Below are positions 25,014 through 33,484 of a DNA stretch of 64,000 nucleotides, piece by piece. The first letter of the stretch is position 1. Each line of letters opens with the position of its first letter. The stretch is from Paraclostridium hominis (GTDB lineage: Bacteria; Bacillota; Clostridia; Peptostreptococcales; Peptostreptococcaceae): the NCBI RefSeq assembly GCF_014306135.1, contig NZ_JACRWD010000002.1, positions 186,001 through 250,000 on the forward strand, given 5' to 3'. A program made the translations under genes and the position numbers. A model generated the notes under the pieces. That model was not told where the DNA came from, made no database searches, and saw nothing but the letters and a program-made list of their open reading frames with translations.

Positions 25014-25901
25014 TTAATACTCTCTATCCACTATATAATCTGCTAATGAATTTAAAAATTCACTATCTTTATCAATATTACTAATACTTAACTTAGCTTC
25101 TTCTATTAAATTTTTTGCAATTTCTTTAGATTTATCAAGTCCTATTAATGATGGATATGTAGATTTTTCATTATCTATATCACTACCCACTTTTTTGCCA
25201 AGTTTAGCTTCATCTCCAACTACGTCTAATATATCATCTACTATTTGGAATGATAATCCTATGTTTTTTGCATATTTAGTTATATTCTCTAATTGAATTT
25301 CACTAGCCCCACCTATTATAGCACCAGCTCTCATACATCCAATTATTATTGCTGCTGTCTTATTCATATGTATAAAATCTAATTTATCCATAGATATTGA
25401 CTTTCCTTCACTTTCAATATCAACAACTTGTCCACCTATCATTCCATATATGCCTGATGCTTTGGCAATTTCATTTATCGCTTTTAAATATTTATTTGAA
25501 TCATCTTTTCTTATAGATTCTTTAAGCATTATTTCATAAGCATAATTTAAAAGCCCATCTCCTGCAAGTATAGCCATTGCTTCCCCATATACTTTGTGAT
25601 TTGTCTTTCTTCCTCTTCTTAAATCATCATTATCAAGTGCTGGTAAATCATCATGTATAAGTGAATATGTATGTATCATTTCTATCGCTGCCGCAAATGG
25701 TATTGCATCTTTTTCATTTCCCCCAACTAATTTACAAGCTTCTAATGTAAGAATTGGTCTTAATCTTTTTCCACCTGCACTTAAACTATAATTCATAGCT
25801 TCAAATATAGTTTTTTGATATCCTTCTTCCTTTGGCATATATTCATTTAATAATATTTCTACATTATTAACTCTACTTTTTAACTCATCCTTAAAATTCA
25901 T
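25014..25901 (-). CDS. ispA: Polyprenyl (farnesyl/geranyl) diphosphate synthase
   Basis: Condenses IPP with allylic diphosphates. The 295-residue protein has both aspartate-rich motifs: LIHDDLPALDND (first Asp pair 84-85) and QIVDDILD (Asp222-223, Asp226). GGKRLRP (44-50) binds diphosphate. The residues before the first motif (HTYS) fit a short-chain, C15-type product. It is tightly packed with xseB (2 bases away). Confidence 0.93.
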   Translation of the reverse strand: MNFKDELKSRVNNVEILLNEYMPKEEGYQKTIFEAMNYSLSAGGKRLRPILTLEACKLVGGNEKDAIPFAAAIEMIHTYSLIHDDLPALDNDDLRRGRKTNHKVYGEAMAILAGDGLLNYAYEIMLKESIRKDDSNKYLKAINEIAKASGIYGMIGGQVVDIESEGKSISMDKLDFIHMNKTAAIIIGCMRAGAIIGGASEIQLENITKYAKNIGLSFQIVDDILDVVGDEAKLGKKVGSDIDNEKSTYPSLIGLDKSKEIAKNLIEEAKLSISNIDKDSEFLNSLADYIVDREY

Positions 25902-25903
25902 AG

Positions 25904-26119
25904 CTATTCCTCCTCTATGCTAAAAGGTATCTCCTTACCATCTTTATCGAATTTATTTATTTTTAGAGTAGCTTCCTCTAACAATTTATTACAATGTCTA
26001 TAAAGCTTTATTCCCTCTTCATATAAGCTAAGCGATTCATCTAAACTAGTATTTCCTGATTCTAACTTAAGCAAAATATCTTCTAAATTTTTATATGCCT
26101 CTTCATAAGATAAATTCAT
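25904..26119 (-). CDS. xseB: Exodeoxyribonuclease VII small subunit
   Basis: A 71-residue helical protein: SYEEAYKNLEDILLKLESGNTSLDESLSLYEEGIKL is the family core. It forms exonuclease VII with XseA, encoded 2 bases upstream in the transcription direction. The complex degrades single-stranded DNA to oligonucleotides. Confidence 0.94.
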   Translation of the reverse strand: MNLSYEEAYKNLEDILLKLESGNTSLDESLSLYEEGIKLYRHCNKLLEEATLKINKFDKDGKEIPFSIEEE

Positions 26120-26121
26120 TT

Positions 26122-27327
26122 TTATACCTCTTTAAATTTTATTTTTTCTACAATACAGTCTACTTTTCCGTCTCTTAAAGTAATTTCTATCAAATCTCTT
26201 TTATCTAATTCATCTACACTATTTACTAACTTTTTATTTTTTTGTAAAATACTATATCCTCTATCCAAAGTTGATAATGGGCTTAAACTATTAAGTACCG
26301 TAGCACTAGTATTTAAATCTTTTTTTCTTAAATCTATTGTATCTTTAATCTTATTAGTTATTTTATCATATATTATATCTATTTGTATAATTTTATCTCT
26401 TATTATATAAGAACCAACAATGGTATTTATCTTATCAAAAGTACTATCTAATTTATTTTTATCCAATTTTGATTGGTTTACAATTGAATTATCCATTCTA
26501 TTTTTTATATTTTCTAGTTTATATAACAATTCATCTAATTTTGGAGTAGCTATTTCTGCAGCAGCAGATGGTGTTGGAGCTCTCATGTCTGCAACAAAAT
26601 CTGCTATCGTAAAGTCAGTTTCATGCCCAACTGCTGAAATTATAGGTATATCAGAGTTGAAAATTTCCCTAGCTACTATTTCTTCATTAAAAGACCACAA
26701 TTCTTCTATAGAACCTCCGCCTCTGCCAATTATTATTGTATCTACATTATTAGCATTATTAAAAAATTTAATTCCTTCACATATCTCTATTGATGATTTT
26801 TTTCCTTGAACAGATACAGGATACAATTTTATATTAACTTTAGGATATCTACGTTTTATTACATTTATTATGTCTTTTATTACAGCTCCAGTATCAGATG
26901 TAACTACTCCTATATTTTTAGGAATCATTGGTATAGGTTTTTTATATTTAATATCAAATAAACCTTCTTTGCTTAATTTTTCTTTTAACTTATTAAACTC
27001 TAAATATAAATTTCCTAATCCATCAATTTCTATCGAATCTATATATAATTGATATGACCCATCTCTTTCATAAACGGATATATATCCATTAGCAATTACT
27101 TTAACTCCATCTTCTAATTTTAGACTTTCATCGTAATTATTTTTAAATATTACACAATTTATTTTAGATGAACTATCTTTTAGCGTTAAATATACATTCT
27201 TACTACTATGAATTTTAAAGTTTGAAATTTCACCTTTTACTTTTAGGTTAAATAAAATAGCATCATTACTTAAGATTCTTTTTATATATGAATTAACTTC
27301 ACTGACATCTAAAGCTCTTAATTTCAT
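26122..27327 (-). CDS. xseA: Exodeoxyribonuclease VII large subunit
   Basis: A 401-residue protein with an N-terminal OB-fold (about 8-100: VKGEISNFKIHSSKNVYLTLKD) and a catalytic domain with IGVVTSDTGAVIKDI, IIGRGGGSIEELWSFNEE, SAVGHETDFTIADFVADMRAPTPSAAAE. A coiled-coil stretch leads to the C-terminal LSPLSTLDRGYSIL. All family landmarks are present. It is encoded with xseB. Confidence 0.96.
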   Translation of the reverse strand: MKLRALDVSEVNSYIKRILSNDAILFNLKVKGEISNFKIHSSKNVYLTLKDSSSKINCVIFKNNYDESLKLEDGVKVIANGYISVYERDGSYQLYIDSIEIDGLGNLYLEFNKLKEKLSKEGLFDIKYKKPIPMIPKNIGVVTSDTGAVIKDIINVIKRRYPKVNIKLYPVSVQGKKSSIEICEGIKFFNNANNVDTIIIGRGGGSIEELWSFNEEIVAREIFNSDIPIISAVGHETDFTIADFVADMRAPTPSAAAEIATPKLDELLYKLENIKNRMDNSIVNQSKLDKNKLDSTFDKINTIVGSYIIRDKIIQIDIIYDKITNKIKDTIDLRKKDLNTSATVLNSLSPLSTLDRGYSILQKNKKLVNSVDELDKRDLIEITLRDGKVDCIVEKIKFKEV

Positions 27328-27329
27328 CT

Positions 27330-28295
27330 CTATTCTCCTATAAATTTATTTAATCCTATCTTTGCACACCCAACTGCATTATCAGTACTATACTCACTTT
27401 CTGTAAAATAACATTTTATTTTATCTTTATATAACTTTTCATTTAGATTCTTTCTTATATATTTACTCGATGCTACACCACCTGCAAATACTACTTCATT
27501 TATATTATATTTGTTGCATATATATTTAAGTGATTTATATAAACTTCTAACTATTGAGTCCATTAATAACTTTGATAAATAGATTTCATCATACTCTTTT
27601 GCATATTTATTTACCTGATTTTCAATTCCAGATAAATTCATATATCCATCTTTCACAGATGTTTTAAGCCCTACTTTTATATTTTCTTTACAATCTAAAG
27701 CATTTTCATCTATATTTTTTCCACATGGAAAATCATATCCTAACTCAACACCAAGTCTATCAATAAGCTGGCCAAAACTTATATCTTTACTACCTCCTAC
27801 TATTTCTATTTTTAAATCATTTTTAACATTTTCAACTAATAGTATTTCGGTTGTTCCTCCTGACATATGAACAGATATAAATTTATTATTCTTTAATTCA
27901 TTAGTATGTAAACTAGCATATATATGATTTTCTTGATGTGTTGTTTTGTATAGGCTTATATTATTCATACTACTAAATAGCTTTGCAAAGTTATATCCAA
28001 CTGTAAATGCAGGCATATATGAATCTTTAACTGGTCGTGGTTTTTCTGATGCACATATAGCAACTACATTATATTGAGTCATTAATTTTTCTATTTTCTC
28101 ACTTAAACTACCTAAATTATTCACATGTTGAAATACCATTTCACTTTGTCTAAGACCCTTACATTCTTTACCTACCTTTAGCATTATCTTTTTATTAAAT
28201 ACTATATTCTTATCTAAAGATATAGCTGCTATAGAAGTCGTATAGCAGCTAGTATCTATTCCTATTATTATATTTTTATTTTTGTGAAGATTCAC
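27330..28295 (-). CDS. TsaD (Kae1/Gcp) paralogue, role unknown
   Basis: A 321-residue ASKHA-fold protein related to the tRNA threonylcarbamoyl transferase TsaD. It starts with IIGIDTSCYTTSIA (10-23), keeps the HxxxH metal motif as H120-QEN-H124, has HMSGGTTEI where TsaD has SGGHT, and ends with VFAGGVASSKYIR. It lacks the exact SGGHT and is not near tsaB/tsaE, so it is probably not the t6A enzyme itself. It occupies the place of folD in B. subtilis (nusB-folD-xseA). The GTG start overlaps the nusB end by 20 bases. Confidence 0.72.
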   Translation of the reverse strand: MNLHKNKNIIIGIDTSCYTTSIAAISLDKNIVFNKKIMLKVGKECKGLRQSEMVFQHVNNLGSLSEKIEKLMTQYNVVAICASEKPRPVKDSYMPAFTVGYNFAKLFSSMNNISLYKTTHQENHIYASLHTNELKNNKFISVHMSGGTTEILLVENVKNDLKIEIVGGSKDISFGQLIDRLGVELGYDFPCGKNIDENALDCKENIKVGLKTSVKDGYMNLSGIENQVNKYAKEYDEIYLSKLLMDSIVRSLYKSLKYICNKYNINEVVFAGGVASSKYIRKNLNEKLYKDKIKCYFTESEYSTDNAVGCAKIGLNKFIGE

Positions 28296-28782
28296 TTGCT
28301 ATACTTCCTAATATACCATTTATAAATTTAGGAGATTTATCATCACAGTAAAGTTTAGATATCTCTATTGCTTCGTTTATAGAAACTTTAGTAGGTACAT
28401 TTGAAACGTATAGTATTTCACATACTGCAAGTCTAAGTATAGCTAAATCTACTTTAGCCATTCTATTTATAGTCCAATTTTTAGCATATTTGTTTATTAA
28501 TTCATCTATATGATCTTTATGTTCTTTTATATTTTGAGCTACTTCATTAGCATAATTTATATCTATTATTTCATCTAACTTAGTTTCACTTAATTCAACA
28601 TTAGCTTCATCTGAAAATTGTAATTTTAATTCCTCATATCTGTTCTTTATATATTCAAAGTTATTATTTAAAAAATCATCTAATTTAGAGTTTATATCTT
28701 CTAAATCCTCTTTATTTATGTCTATTTGGTATATAAATTTCATCATATACTCTCTCGTTGTTATCATCTTTGCTTTTTTCAT
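28276..28782 (-). CDS. nusB: Transcription antitermination factor NusB
   Basis: A 168-residue all-helical RNA-binding protein that joins NusE/S10 on boxA to keep rRNA transcription processive. The family core is REYMMKFIYQIDI near the N-terminus and the C-terminal LAILRLAVCEILYVSNVPTKVSINEAIEISKLYCDDKSPKFINGILG. It is slightly longer than B. subtilis NusB, with an acidic insert around 45-75. SD AAAGGAGG lies nine bases from the ATG. A TATAAT at about 28808-28813 (minus strand) could form a promoter after the Asp23 terminator. Confidence 0.93.
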   Translation of the reverse strand: MKKAKMITTREYMMKFIYQIDINKEDLEDINSKLDDFLNNNFEYIKNRYEELKLQFSDEANVELSETKLDEIIDINYANEVAQNIKEHKDHIDELINKYAKNWTINRMAKVDLAILRLAVCEILYVSNVPTKVSINEAIEISKLYCDDKSPKFINGILGSIASESSQK

Positions 28783-28826
28783 TTGCTGCTTCCTCCTTTG
28801 AATTTATTATATACATATTTAGTCAT

Positions 28827-28853
28827 AAAAAAACCCTCTGATTTTCAGAGGGT
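28827..28853 (-). terminator. Terminator between the Asp23 gene and nusB
   Basis: ACCCTCTG/CAGAGGGT stem (28833-28840, 28846-28853) followed on the minus strand by seven T's. Confidence 0.85.
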
Positions 28854-28875
28854 CATATTAACTTATAGTAGATGC

Positions 28876-29226
28876 TTACTTTGTTTCTGTCTTTTCAACT
28901 TTATCTTTTTTAAAGTTGATTCCTTGAACATGTATATTAACTTGAGAAACTTTTAATCCAGTCATTGTTTCAACTGTGTTTTTTACATTTTCTTGTACTT
29001 TAAAAGCTATATCAGGTATAGATATTCCATAATCAATTATTATCATTACATCTAAGATAACTTCATCTTCCTCTATTTGTATCTTAACTCCATTGTTCTT
29101 TAGTAATTTATCTGTGAAAGTCGATGTAGTTTCTACTCCTTCTACTTCTATAGCTGCAAGTCCTGCTATAGTAGCGATGACATCATTTGATATCTTAACT
29201 TGACCAAAGTTATTATTTTCCATCAT
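28876..29226 (-). CDS. yqhY: Asp23/Gls24 family protein (YqhY-like)
   Basis: A 116-residue protein with the Asp23 core: GQVKISNDVIATIAGLAAIEVEGVE, VILDVMIIIDYGISIPDIAFKVQENVKNTVETMTGL and VNIHVQGINF. B. subtilis YqhY has the same position beside spoIIIAH and nusB and affects acetyl-CoA carboxylase control; whether that holds here is unknown. A second member is at 51926-52276. It has its own promoter (29262-29290) and terminator. Confidence 0.87.
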   Translation of the reverse strand: MMENNNFGQVKISNDVIATIAGLAAIEVEGVETTSTFTDKLLKNNGVKIQIEEDEVILDVMIIIDYGISIPDIAFKVQENVKNTVETMTGLKVSQVNIHVQGINFKKDKVEKTETK

Positions 29227-29261
29227 ATATCACATCCCTATATTAACTATTTTATTATATA

Positions 29262-29290
29262 ATAATACCAAATAGTAATTTACTTTGCAA
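29262..29290 (-). promoter_or_regulatory. SigA promoter of the Asp23 (yqhY) gene
   Basis: Minus strand TTGCAA (29285-29290), 17 bases, TATTAT (29262-29267) with TGG before the -10. The -35 lies just beyond the spoIIIA terminator. Confidence 0.65.
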
Positions 29291-29291
29291 C

Positions 29292-29317
29292 AAAAAACGC
29301 CCCAGTATAGCTGAGGC
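29292..29317 (-). terminator. Terminator of the spoIIIA operon
   Basis: GCCTCAG/CTGGGGC on the minus strand (one U-G pair) followed by six T's, 9 bases past the spoIIIAH stop. Confidence 0.7.
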
Positions 29318-29325
29318 TTTTATAC

Positions 29326-29961
29326 TTATTTTAATTTATTATTCATAAGTTTAATATTTTCATGCTTTACATTTGATTCGTTTACTACTAAATCAAATAT
29401 TTTAGTTGCATCTTGCTTATTTAATTTCTCTTCATTAACAACTACATTAACAGTATCATTACTTATGTAAACTAATGAATTTGAAAATCCTTTAGCTCCT
29501 AATAAATCTTCTATCTTAAGTTCCATCTCTTGATCCTTAACAAGTTGTAATTTCATATTTGATGCTTGTTTTCTTGTTTCTTCTGCTGTAGAAGGATTAT
29601 TTATTATTTCATTTAAATCTTCTGTTAATTCATTTCTTTGTTTTTCTCTATTCATTTTCATATCAACTGCATATGATGCCTTTTTCATATTTTTATCAGA
29701 AGTTATTTGAGTTTTTATTTTATTACTAGTTTCTTTTGCTTTTTCATTAACTACAGTTTCTTTACTATCTACTACTTTAGCTTCTTTTTTATCATTATTT
29801 TTTGCAAGTTGTTGATTTTCATACATTTCCATCTCTTTAGATGCCTGTAAAACCGATTTCTTACTTAAATTATAGTTTACTGTTCCAACTACTACTAACA
29901 TTAATGTTAACGTCATTACAACAAACCCTCTGCTTCTAAATACATTCTTATTAAACTTCAT
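29326..29961 (-). CDS. spoIIIAH: Stage III sporulation protein AH
   Basis: Mother-cell protein of 211 residues that spans the outer forespore membrane and binds SpoIIQ, forming the feeding-channel bridge. It has one N-terminal membrane anchor (about 11-29), a charged coiled-coil linker (about 35-120) and a C-terminal YscJ/FliF-like ring domain (about 125-211) with NSLVYISNDTVNVVV. It is the last of eight genes in the operon. Confidence 0.92.
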   Translation of the reverse strand: MKFNKNVFRSRGFVVMTLTLMLVVVGTVNYNLSKKSVLQASKEMEMYENQQLAKNNDKKEAKVVDSKETVVNEKAKETSNKIKTQITSDKNMKKASYAVDMKMNREKQRNELTEDLNEIINNPSTAEETRKQASNMKLQLVKDQEMELKIEDLLGAKGFSNSLVYISNDTVNVVVNEEKLNKQDATKIFDLVVNESNVKHENIKLMNNKLK

Positions 29962-30036
29962 TTGTACTCCCCCTAATTAAAATTTATTTTCTTGTAATAT
30001 TTATATGTACGAGCTTTACTATTATGATTATTTTTT

Positions 30037-30585
30037 TTATTTTGAGTAAATTTGTACCTGATGACCTGAAATTTGAAGTGCTGTTTGTACTGCAGAATAT
30101 AATTTTTCTTTTACAATTGGATCATTTGCTCCACTTGAAACTACTAAAACTCCCTTTATCTCTGGTTCTGATGTTTTTAGTACTACTGGTTTATTTTCAC
30201 TTGATGTTATCATGGTTTTATTTTCACTTGATGTAGTAACAGTTCTTTCTCCACCTTGAGAATCTTTTTCTGTCGTTTCTTCCTTTGTAGAATTTGAGTT
30301 AAATGCTGGTTCTATTTGTTCCCCTGCCTTAAATGTTATCATTGCTTTAACTTCTCCAGCTCCTTCTATTTGAGATAATATATTTTCTAGCTTACTTTCT
30401 AAATCATCCTCTTCCTTAGTTTGAGTTTCCTTAATTTTTGTATTTTCACTTTCAGTTAATTTATTTTTATTACTTTCTACTTCAAAATCCTTAGAAAAAA
30501 TAACTAACCCTATAATACATACAAATGATAAAGCAGCTAAACTATATATCTTTTTCTTATCTTCTTCTTTAAAATTCTTAAACAT
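30037..30585 (-). CDS. spoIIIAG: Stage III sporulation protein AG
   Basis: A 182-residue ring-forming channel component with one membrane anchor (about 15-30). The linker leads to a ring-building domain split by a Ser/Thr/Glu-rich insert (LENILSQIEGAGEVKAMITF ... IKGVLVVSSGANDPIVKEKLYSAVQTALQ). The insert corresponds to the beta-triangle region of B. subtilis SpoIIIAG. A 9-residue unit with TSSENK is duplicated in tandem there (DNA period 27 bp, about 30190-30234). Confidence 0.92.
   Translation of the reverse strand: MFKNFKEEDKKKIYSLAALSFVCIIGLVIFSKDFEVESNKNKLTESENTKIKETQTKEEDDLESKLENILSQIEGAGEVKAMITFKAGEQIEPAFNSNSTKEETTEKDSQGGERTVTTSSENKTMITSSENKPVVLKTSEPEIKGVLVVSSGANDPIVKEKLYSAVQTALQISGHQVQIYSK
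30190..30234. repeat. Imperfect 27-bp-period duplication inside spoIIIAG
   Basis: An 18-base block (TTTATTTTCACTTGATGT) occurs at 30190-30207 and again at 30217-30234. It is in frame and encodes TSSENK twice. Confidence 0.8.
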
Positions 30586-30601
30586 CTTTACTCAACTCCT
30601 A

Positions 30602-31165
30602 TTAATCAATTTCTATGCTTTCAATTGATATATCAAGTATCTCAACTAAATCTTTTTTTATTTTTTCATCTTTATCGTCTAAATTATAATCTGAATTTTC
30701 TTTAAATACTTGCTTGTCCTTTTCACTCTTGTTAAATTGTATGTCTTTTTTTTCATTTTTATTACTATTATCTTTTACTTTTATTTTGCTTATATCCGAT
30801 CCATCAAACTCTATGTCTTCTAATTCATATCCAGATCCCTCTAGTTTAAGCTTTAATACACTCTTTAGTCCATCTTCATATCCTGATTTTATGCTTTTAT
30901 CCCCTGTGTCTTTTGATAAATTATTCATACTCTCTATATAAGCTTGATTATATTTTGTATATGTTTTTAATAACCTATCTTCAAGACTTATATTTTCTGA
31001 AAAAAAGTCTATTACAGGACTTATAACTATAAATATGAATATAAAATTTAAAACTAAATTTATGTATGATTTAATTTTAGAAGAAGGCAAAACCATATTA
31101 ACTATATTAACTATAAATGCAGCTATTAAAATACTTACTATCCAAGCTTTAACACTCTCTAACAT
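30602..31165 (-). CDS. spoIIIAF: Stage III sporulation protein AF
   Basis: A 187-residue protein with two N-terminal membrane helices (about 7-26 and 34-53, the second ending in IFIFIVISPVIDFF) and a Lys/Asp-rich soluble domain ending in VEILDISIESIEID. This is the usual SpoIIIAF layout, with a C-terminal domain of ring-building type. Spacing to AE (12 bases) and AG (16 bases) fits one mRNA. Confidence 0.9.
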   Translation of the reverse strand: MLESVKAWIVSILIAAFIVNIVNMVLPSSKIKSYINLVLNFIFIFIVISPVIDFFSENISLEDRLLKTYTKYNQAYIESMNNLSKDTGDKSIKSGYEDGLKSVLKLKLEGSGYELEDIEFDGSDISKIKVKDNSNKNEKKDIQFNKSEKDKQVFKENSDYNLDDKDEKIKKDLVEILDISIESIEID

Positions 31166-31177
31166 TTTTCCCTCCTT

Positions 31178-32341
31178 TTACTGAGCTACAACACTAATAG
31201 ATATTACTATTGCAATTGTAACGAAAAACATTATGGTTATAGCGATTATACATGCTAACATTATCCCCATAAGATTAGAAACTTCATTTAAAAAATTTGA
31301 TATACTCTCTTCTCCAACTGGCTCTACAACCATAGCCGATGTTTTATAAACTAAAATTATAGAAACTATCTTTATTATAGGTATTAGGCATATTCCTACT
31401 AATATAATTAACCCTACGCCTCCAAATAAATTTTTTATCAATTGAGATGAAGATAAAATTATATCAAATGAATCTGATACAAATCCCCCTACAACAGGTA
31501 TAAAGTTTCCTATCGCAAATTTAGTACTTTTTACTGCAAATCCATCCAAACTTTTCACATACATACCTTGCATAGAAACAAGAGCAAGGTATATAGTAAA
31601 TACTGCACCTATAGTTATTAAATTTATTTGCTTTATAAAAGATGATAGTTTTTTTAATTTTATACTTTTTGATATGTTATTTATAACTAAAATTGAAAAT
31701 CCTATAGTTATAGATATAAAAAGAAAATTTTTAAATATAATATTTATAAAAGTTACACCTCCCATAAATATAGGAGTCATAACTGTAGATGTCATTGGAA
31801 ATCCCATAACTACTAAGAATGTAATTAGTATGGGCATTACAATCTGCATTAAATTTATCATACTATTAATAGTTGTATTACATATATTTAAAACATCTTT
31901 AAATCCTATTAGCATTAAAGTTACCATGACAATAAACACTATATATGTTGTGATTTGACTTATTGATCCTGATGAAAATGAATTGTCTAAACTTTTTAAT
32001 ATAGATGATAAAAGTGCTAAAACAAATATTATTGAAGCTACTTTTAAACTTGATTGAAGTTCATCAAATAAAACTAACTTGATTCCTTCTTTATCAATTA
32101 AATCTAACATTGTCTTTTTGCCCGATATTAAGTCTTTTATAAAAGTCTTTATATCTACATCTTCTATTAAACTTTCTTCTTTTATATGTTTTTGTATATC
32201 TTCTAAATTTATTTTACTTATCTGATCATTTATATATGATTCTACACTTTCTTTAGCTTCTTTTTCATTTGCAAATGATATATTGGCAAATGTAACTCCA
32301 ATTAGTATACAAATTATTATACTAGCCAAAATTTTTTTCAT
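31178..32341 (-). CDS. spoIIIAE: Stage III sporulation protein AE
   Basis: The largest membrane component (387 residues) of the SpoIIIA complex. It has a signal-like segment (about 4-22), a soluble charged region (about 25-95) and then about seven membrane helices with FIPVVGGFVSDSFDIILSS and VGLIILVGICLIPIIK. It probably forms the translocation base in the outer forespore membrane. Confidence 0.93.
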   Translation of the reverse strand: MKKILASIIICILIGVTFANISFANEKEAKESVESYINDQISKINLEDIQKHIKEESLIEDVDIKTFIKDLISGKKTMLDLIDKEGIKLVLFDELQSSLKVASIIFVLALLSSILKSLDNSFSSGSISQITTYIVFIVMVTLMLIGFKDVLNICNTTINSMINLMQIVMPILITFLVVMGFPMTSTVMTPIFMGGVTFINIIFKNFLFISITIGFSILVINNISKSIKLKKLSSFIKQINLITIGAVFTIYLALVSMQGMYVKSLDGFAVKSTKFAIGNFIPVVGGFVSDSFDIILSSSQLIKNLFGGVGLIILVGICLIPIIKIVSIILVYKTSAMVVEPVGEESISNFLNEVSNLMGIMLACIIAITIMFFVTIAIVISISVVAQ

Positions 32342-32355
32342 AAGTAATCATTCTC

Positions 32356-32742
32356 CTATGGAATTATATTTAAAATCATATCTATAATAGATATCAAAAT
32401 AGGGAATGACATCGTCATAACTATAATTTTCCCTCCAAATTCAAGTTTGGTTGCAATATTTCCTTCCCCACAATCTTTGCATATTTGAATAGCAAATTCC
32501 ATTAAATATGCTATCCCAATAAGCTTTATTATTAAAGATATATACATAGTAGGTATATTTGCCTTATCAGCTAATTCATTTATACTTTCAATTATAAAAT
32601 TGAACTTATACGTTACTGATAATAAAATCATTATTCCTGTTAATATACCTATAAACATTGCCATTTCTGGTCTGTCTTTTTTTATAATCAAACAAAGTAT
32701 AGTAGATATAAGAGCAAGACCTACTAATTTCATTACATCCAA
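32356..32742 (-). CDS. spoIIIAD: Stage III sporulation protein AD
   Basis: A 128-residue protein with four hydrophobic segments. PEMAMFIGILTGIMIL and YLMEFAIQICKDCGEGNIATKLEFGGKIIVM are family hallmarks. Similar in kind to SpoIIIAC; both resemble small type III export membrane proteins. Confidence 0.92.
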   Translation of the reverse strand: MDVMKLVGLALISTILCLIIKKDRPEMAMFIGILTGIMILLSVTYKFNFIIESINELADKANIPTMYISLIIKLIGIAYLMEFAIQICKDCGEGNIATKLEFGGKIIVMTMSFPILISIIDMILNIIP

Positions 32743-32754
32743 AAAATCTCCTCC

Positions 32755-32952
32755 TTAATACAATTGAAACATAGTTCTTACTGCATTAAATAAATCATTA
32801 ATTTCTGTTATAACCATTGTAAGGACTATTATTACTCCTGCAAGCGTAGTTAAAGTAGTCCAATCTTTTCTATCTGTTTTTTCAAGCACCATATTAAGTA
32901 CAGATATTAACAACCCAATACCTGCTACTTTAAATATCAAAGTTATATCCAT
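32755..32952 (-). CDS. spoIIIAC: Stage III sporulation protein AC
   Basis: A 65-residue protein with two membrane helices (about 5-20 and 35-55): ITLIFKVAGIGLLISVLNMVLEKTDRKDW and LTTLAGVIIVLTMV. It has the normal family length. The SD (AGGAGGGG) immediately precedes the ATG. Confidence 0.92.
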   Translation of the reverse strand: MDITLIFKVAGIGLLISVLNMVLEKTDRKDWTTLTTLAGVIIVLTMVITEINDLFNAVRTMFQLY

Positions 32953-32962
32953 ATTACCCCTC

Positions 32963-33484
32963 CTAAATTAGAAAAATTCCTATAACTAGACCAATTATAG
33001 TTGATAATTTTTTATACACTACTCCTTTTTTATTTATGTCTTCTTTGCTTTCTGACGTTAACTTTTTAAGGTTTTCAATAGATAAATCAATCATTCTTTC
33101 TTGAGAATATATATCTCCTCTTCCAAGTGACAATATTAGTTTTTTTAATTCATCTAACTCTTTTTCTTGAAGATACGTTTCTTTTTCCATATAACAAAAA
33201 TTATTTTCTAGCATCTTGTCTAATGTGATATTATTTTCATTTTTTAAATCTTCGCTCATATCTTTAAAAAATTTACTAGTTGTAAATTCTTTATTTTCTC
33301 CTACTCTAAAAAATATTTCTTCTAATGTGTATAATCCAAATGATAAGTCCATTCTCATTACTTCTAAAATCCTTATAAGTTCACTTATTTGCTTATGTCT
33401 TTTTACATATGCTTTATATATGTATTCACCTATCAAATAACTACAAGCTACTAATATTCCAATCATAACTATTTTAATTTGCAA
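32963..33484 (-). CDS. spoIIIAB: Stage III sporulation protein AB
   Basis: A 173-residue protein with an N-terminal membrane helix (about 3-21), a helical cytoplasmic domain (RIEL-type ILEVMRMDLSFG; FLE-like LDKMLEN) and a C-terminal helix (VVYKKLSTIIGLVIGIFLI). The fold resembles GspF/T2SS. The start overlaps the spoIIIAA end by 11 bases, so translation is coupled. Confidence 0.92.
   Translation of the reverse strand: MQIKIVMIGILVACSYLIGEYIYKAYVKRHKQISELIRILEVMRMDLSFGLYTLEEIFFRVGENKEFTTSKFFKDMSEDLKNENNITLDKMLENNFCYMEKETYLQEKELDELKKLILSLGRGDIYSQERMIDLSIENLKKLTSESKEDINKKGVVYKKLSTIIGLVIGIFLI

Noticed and set aside
26420..26809. Long plus-strand open frame opposite xseA; similar ones lie opposite deoA, rsgA, recG and fakA
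   Set aside because: They are antisense to strongly conserved genes, lack ribosome sites and have low-complexity Ser/Leu/Ile-rich translations typical of reverse-frame shadows.
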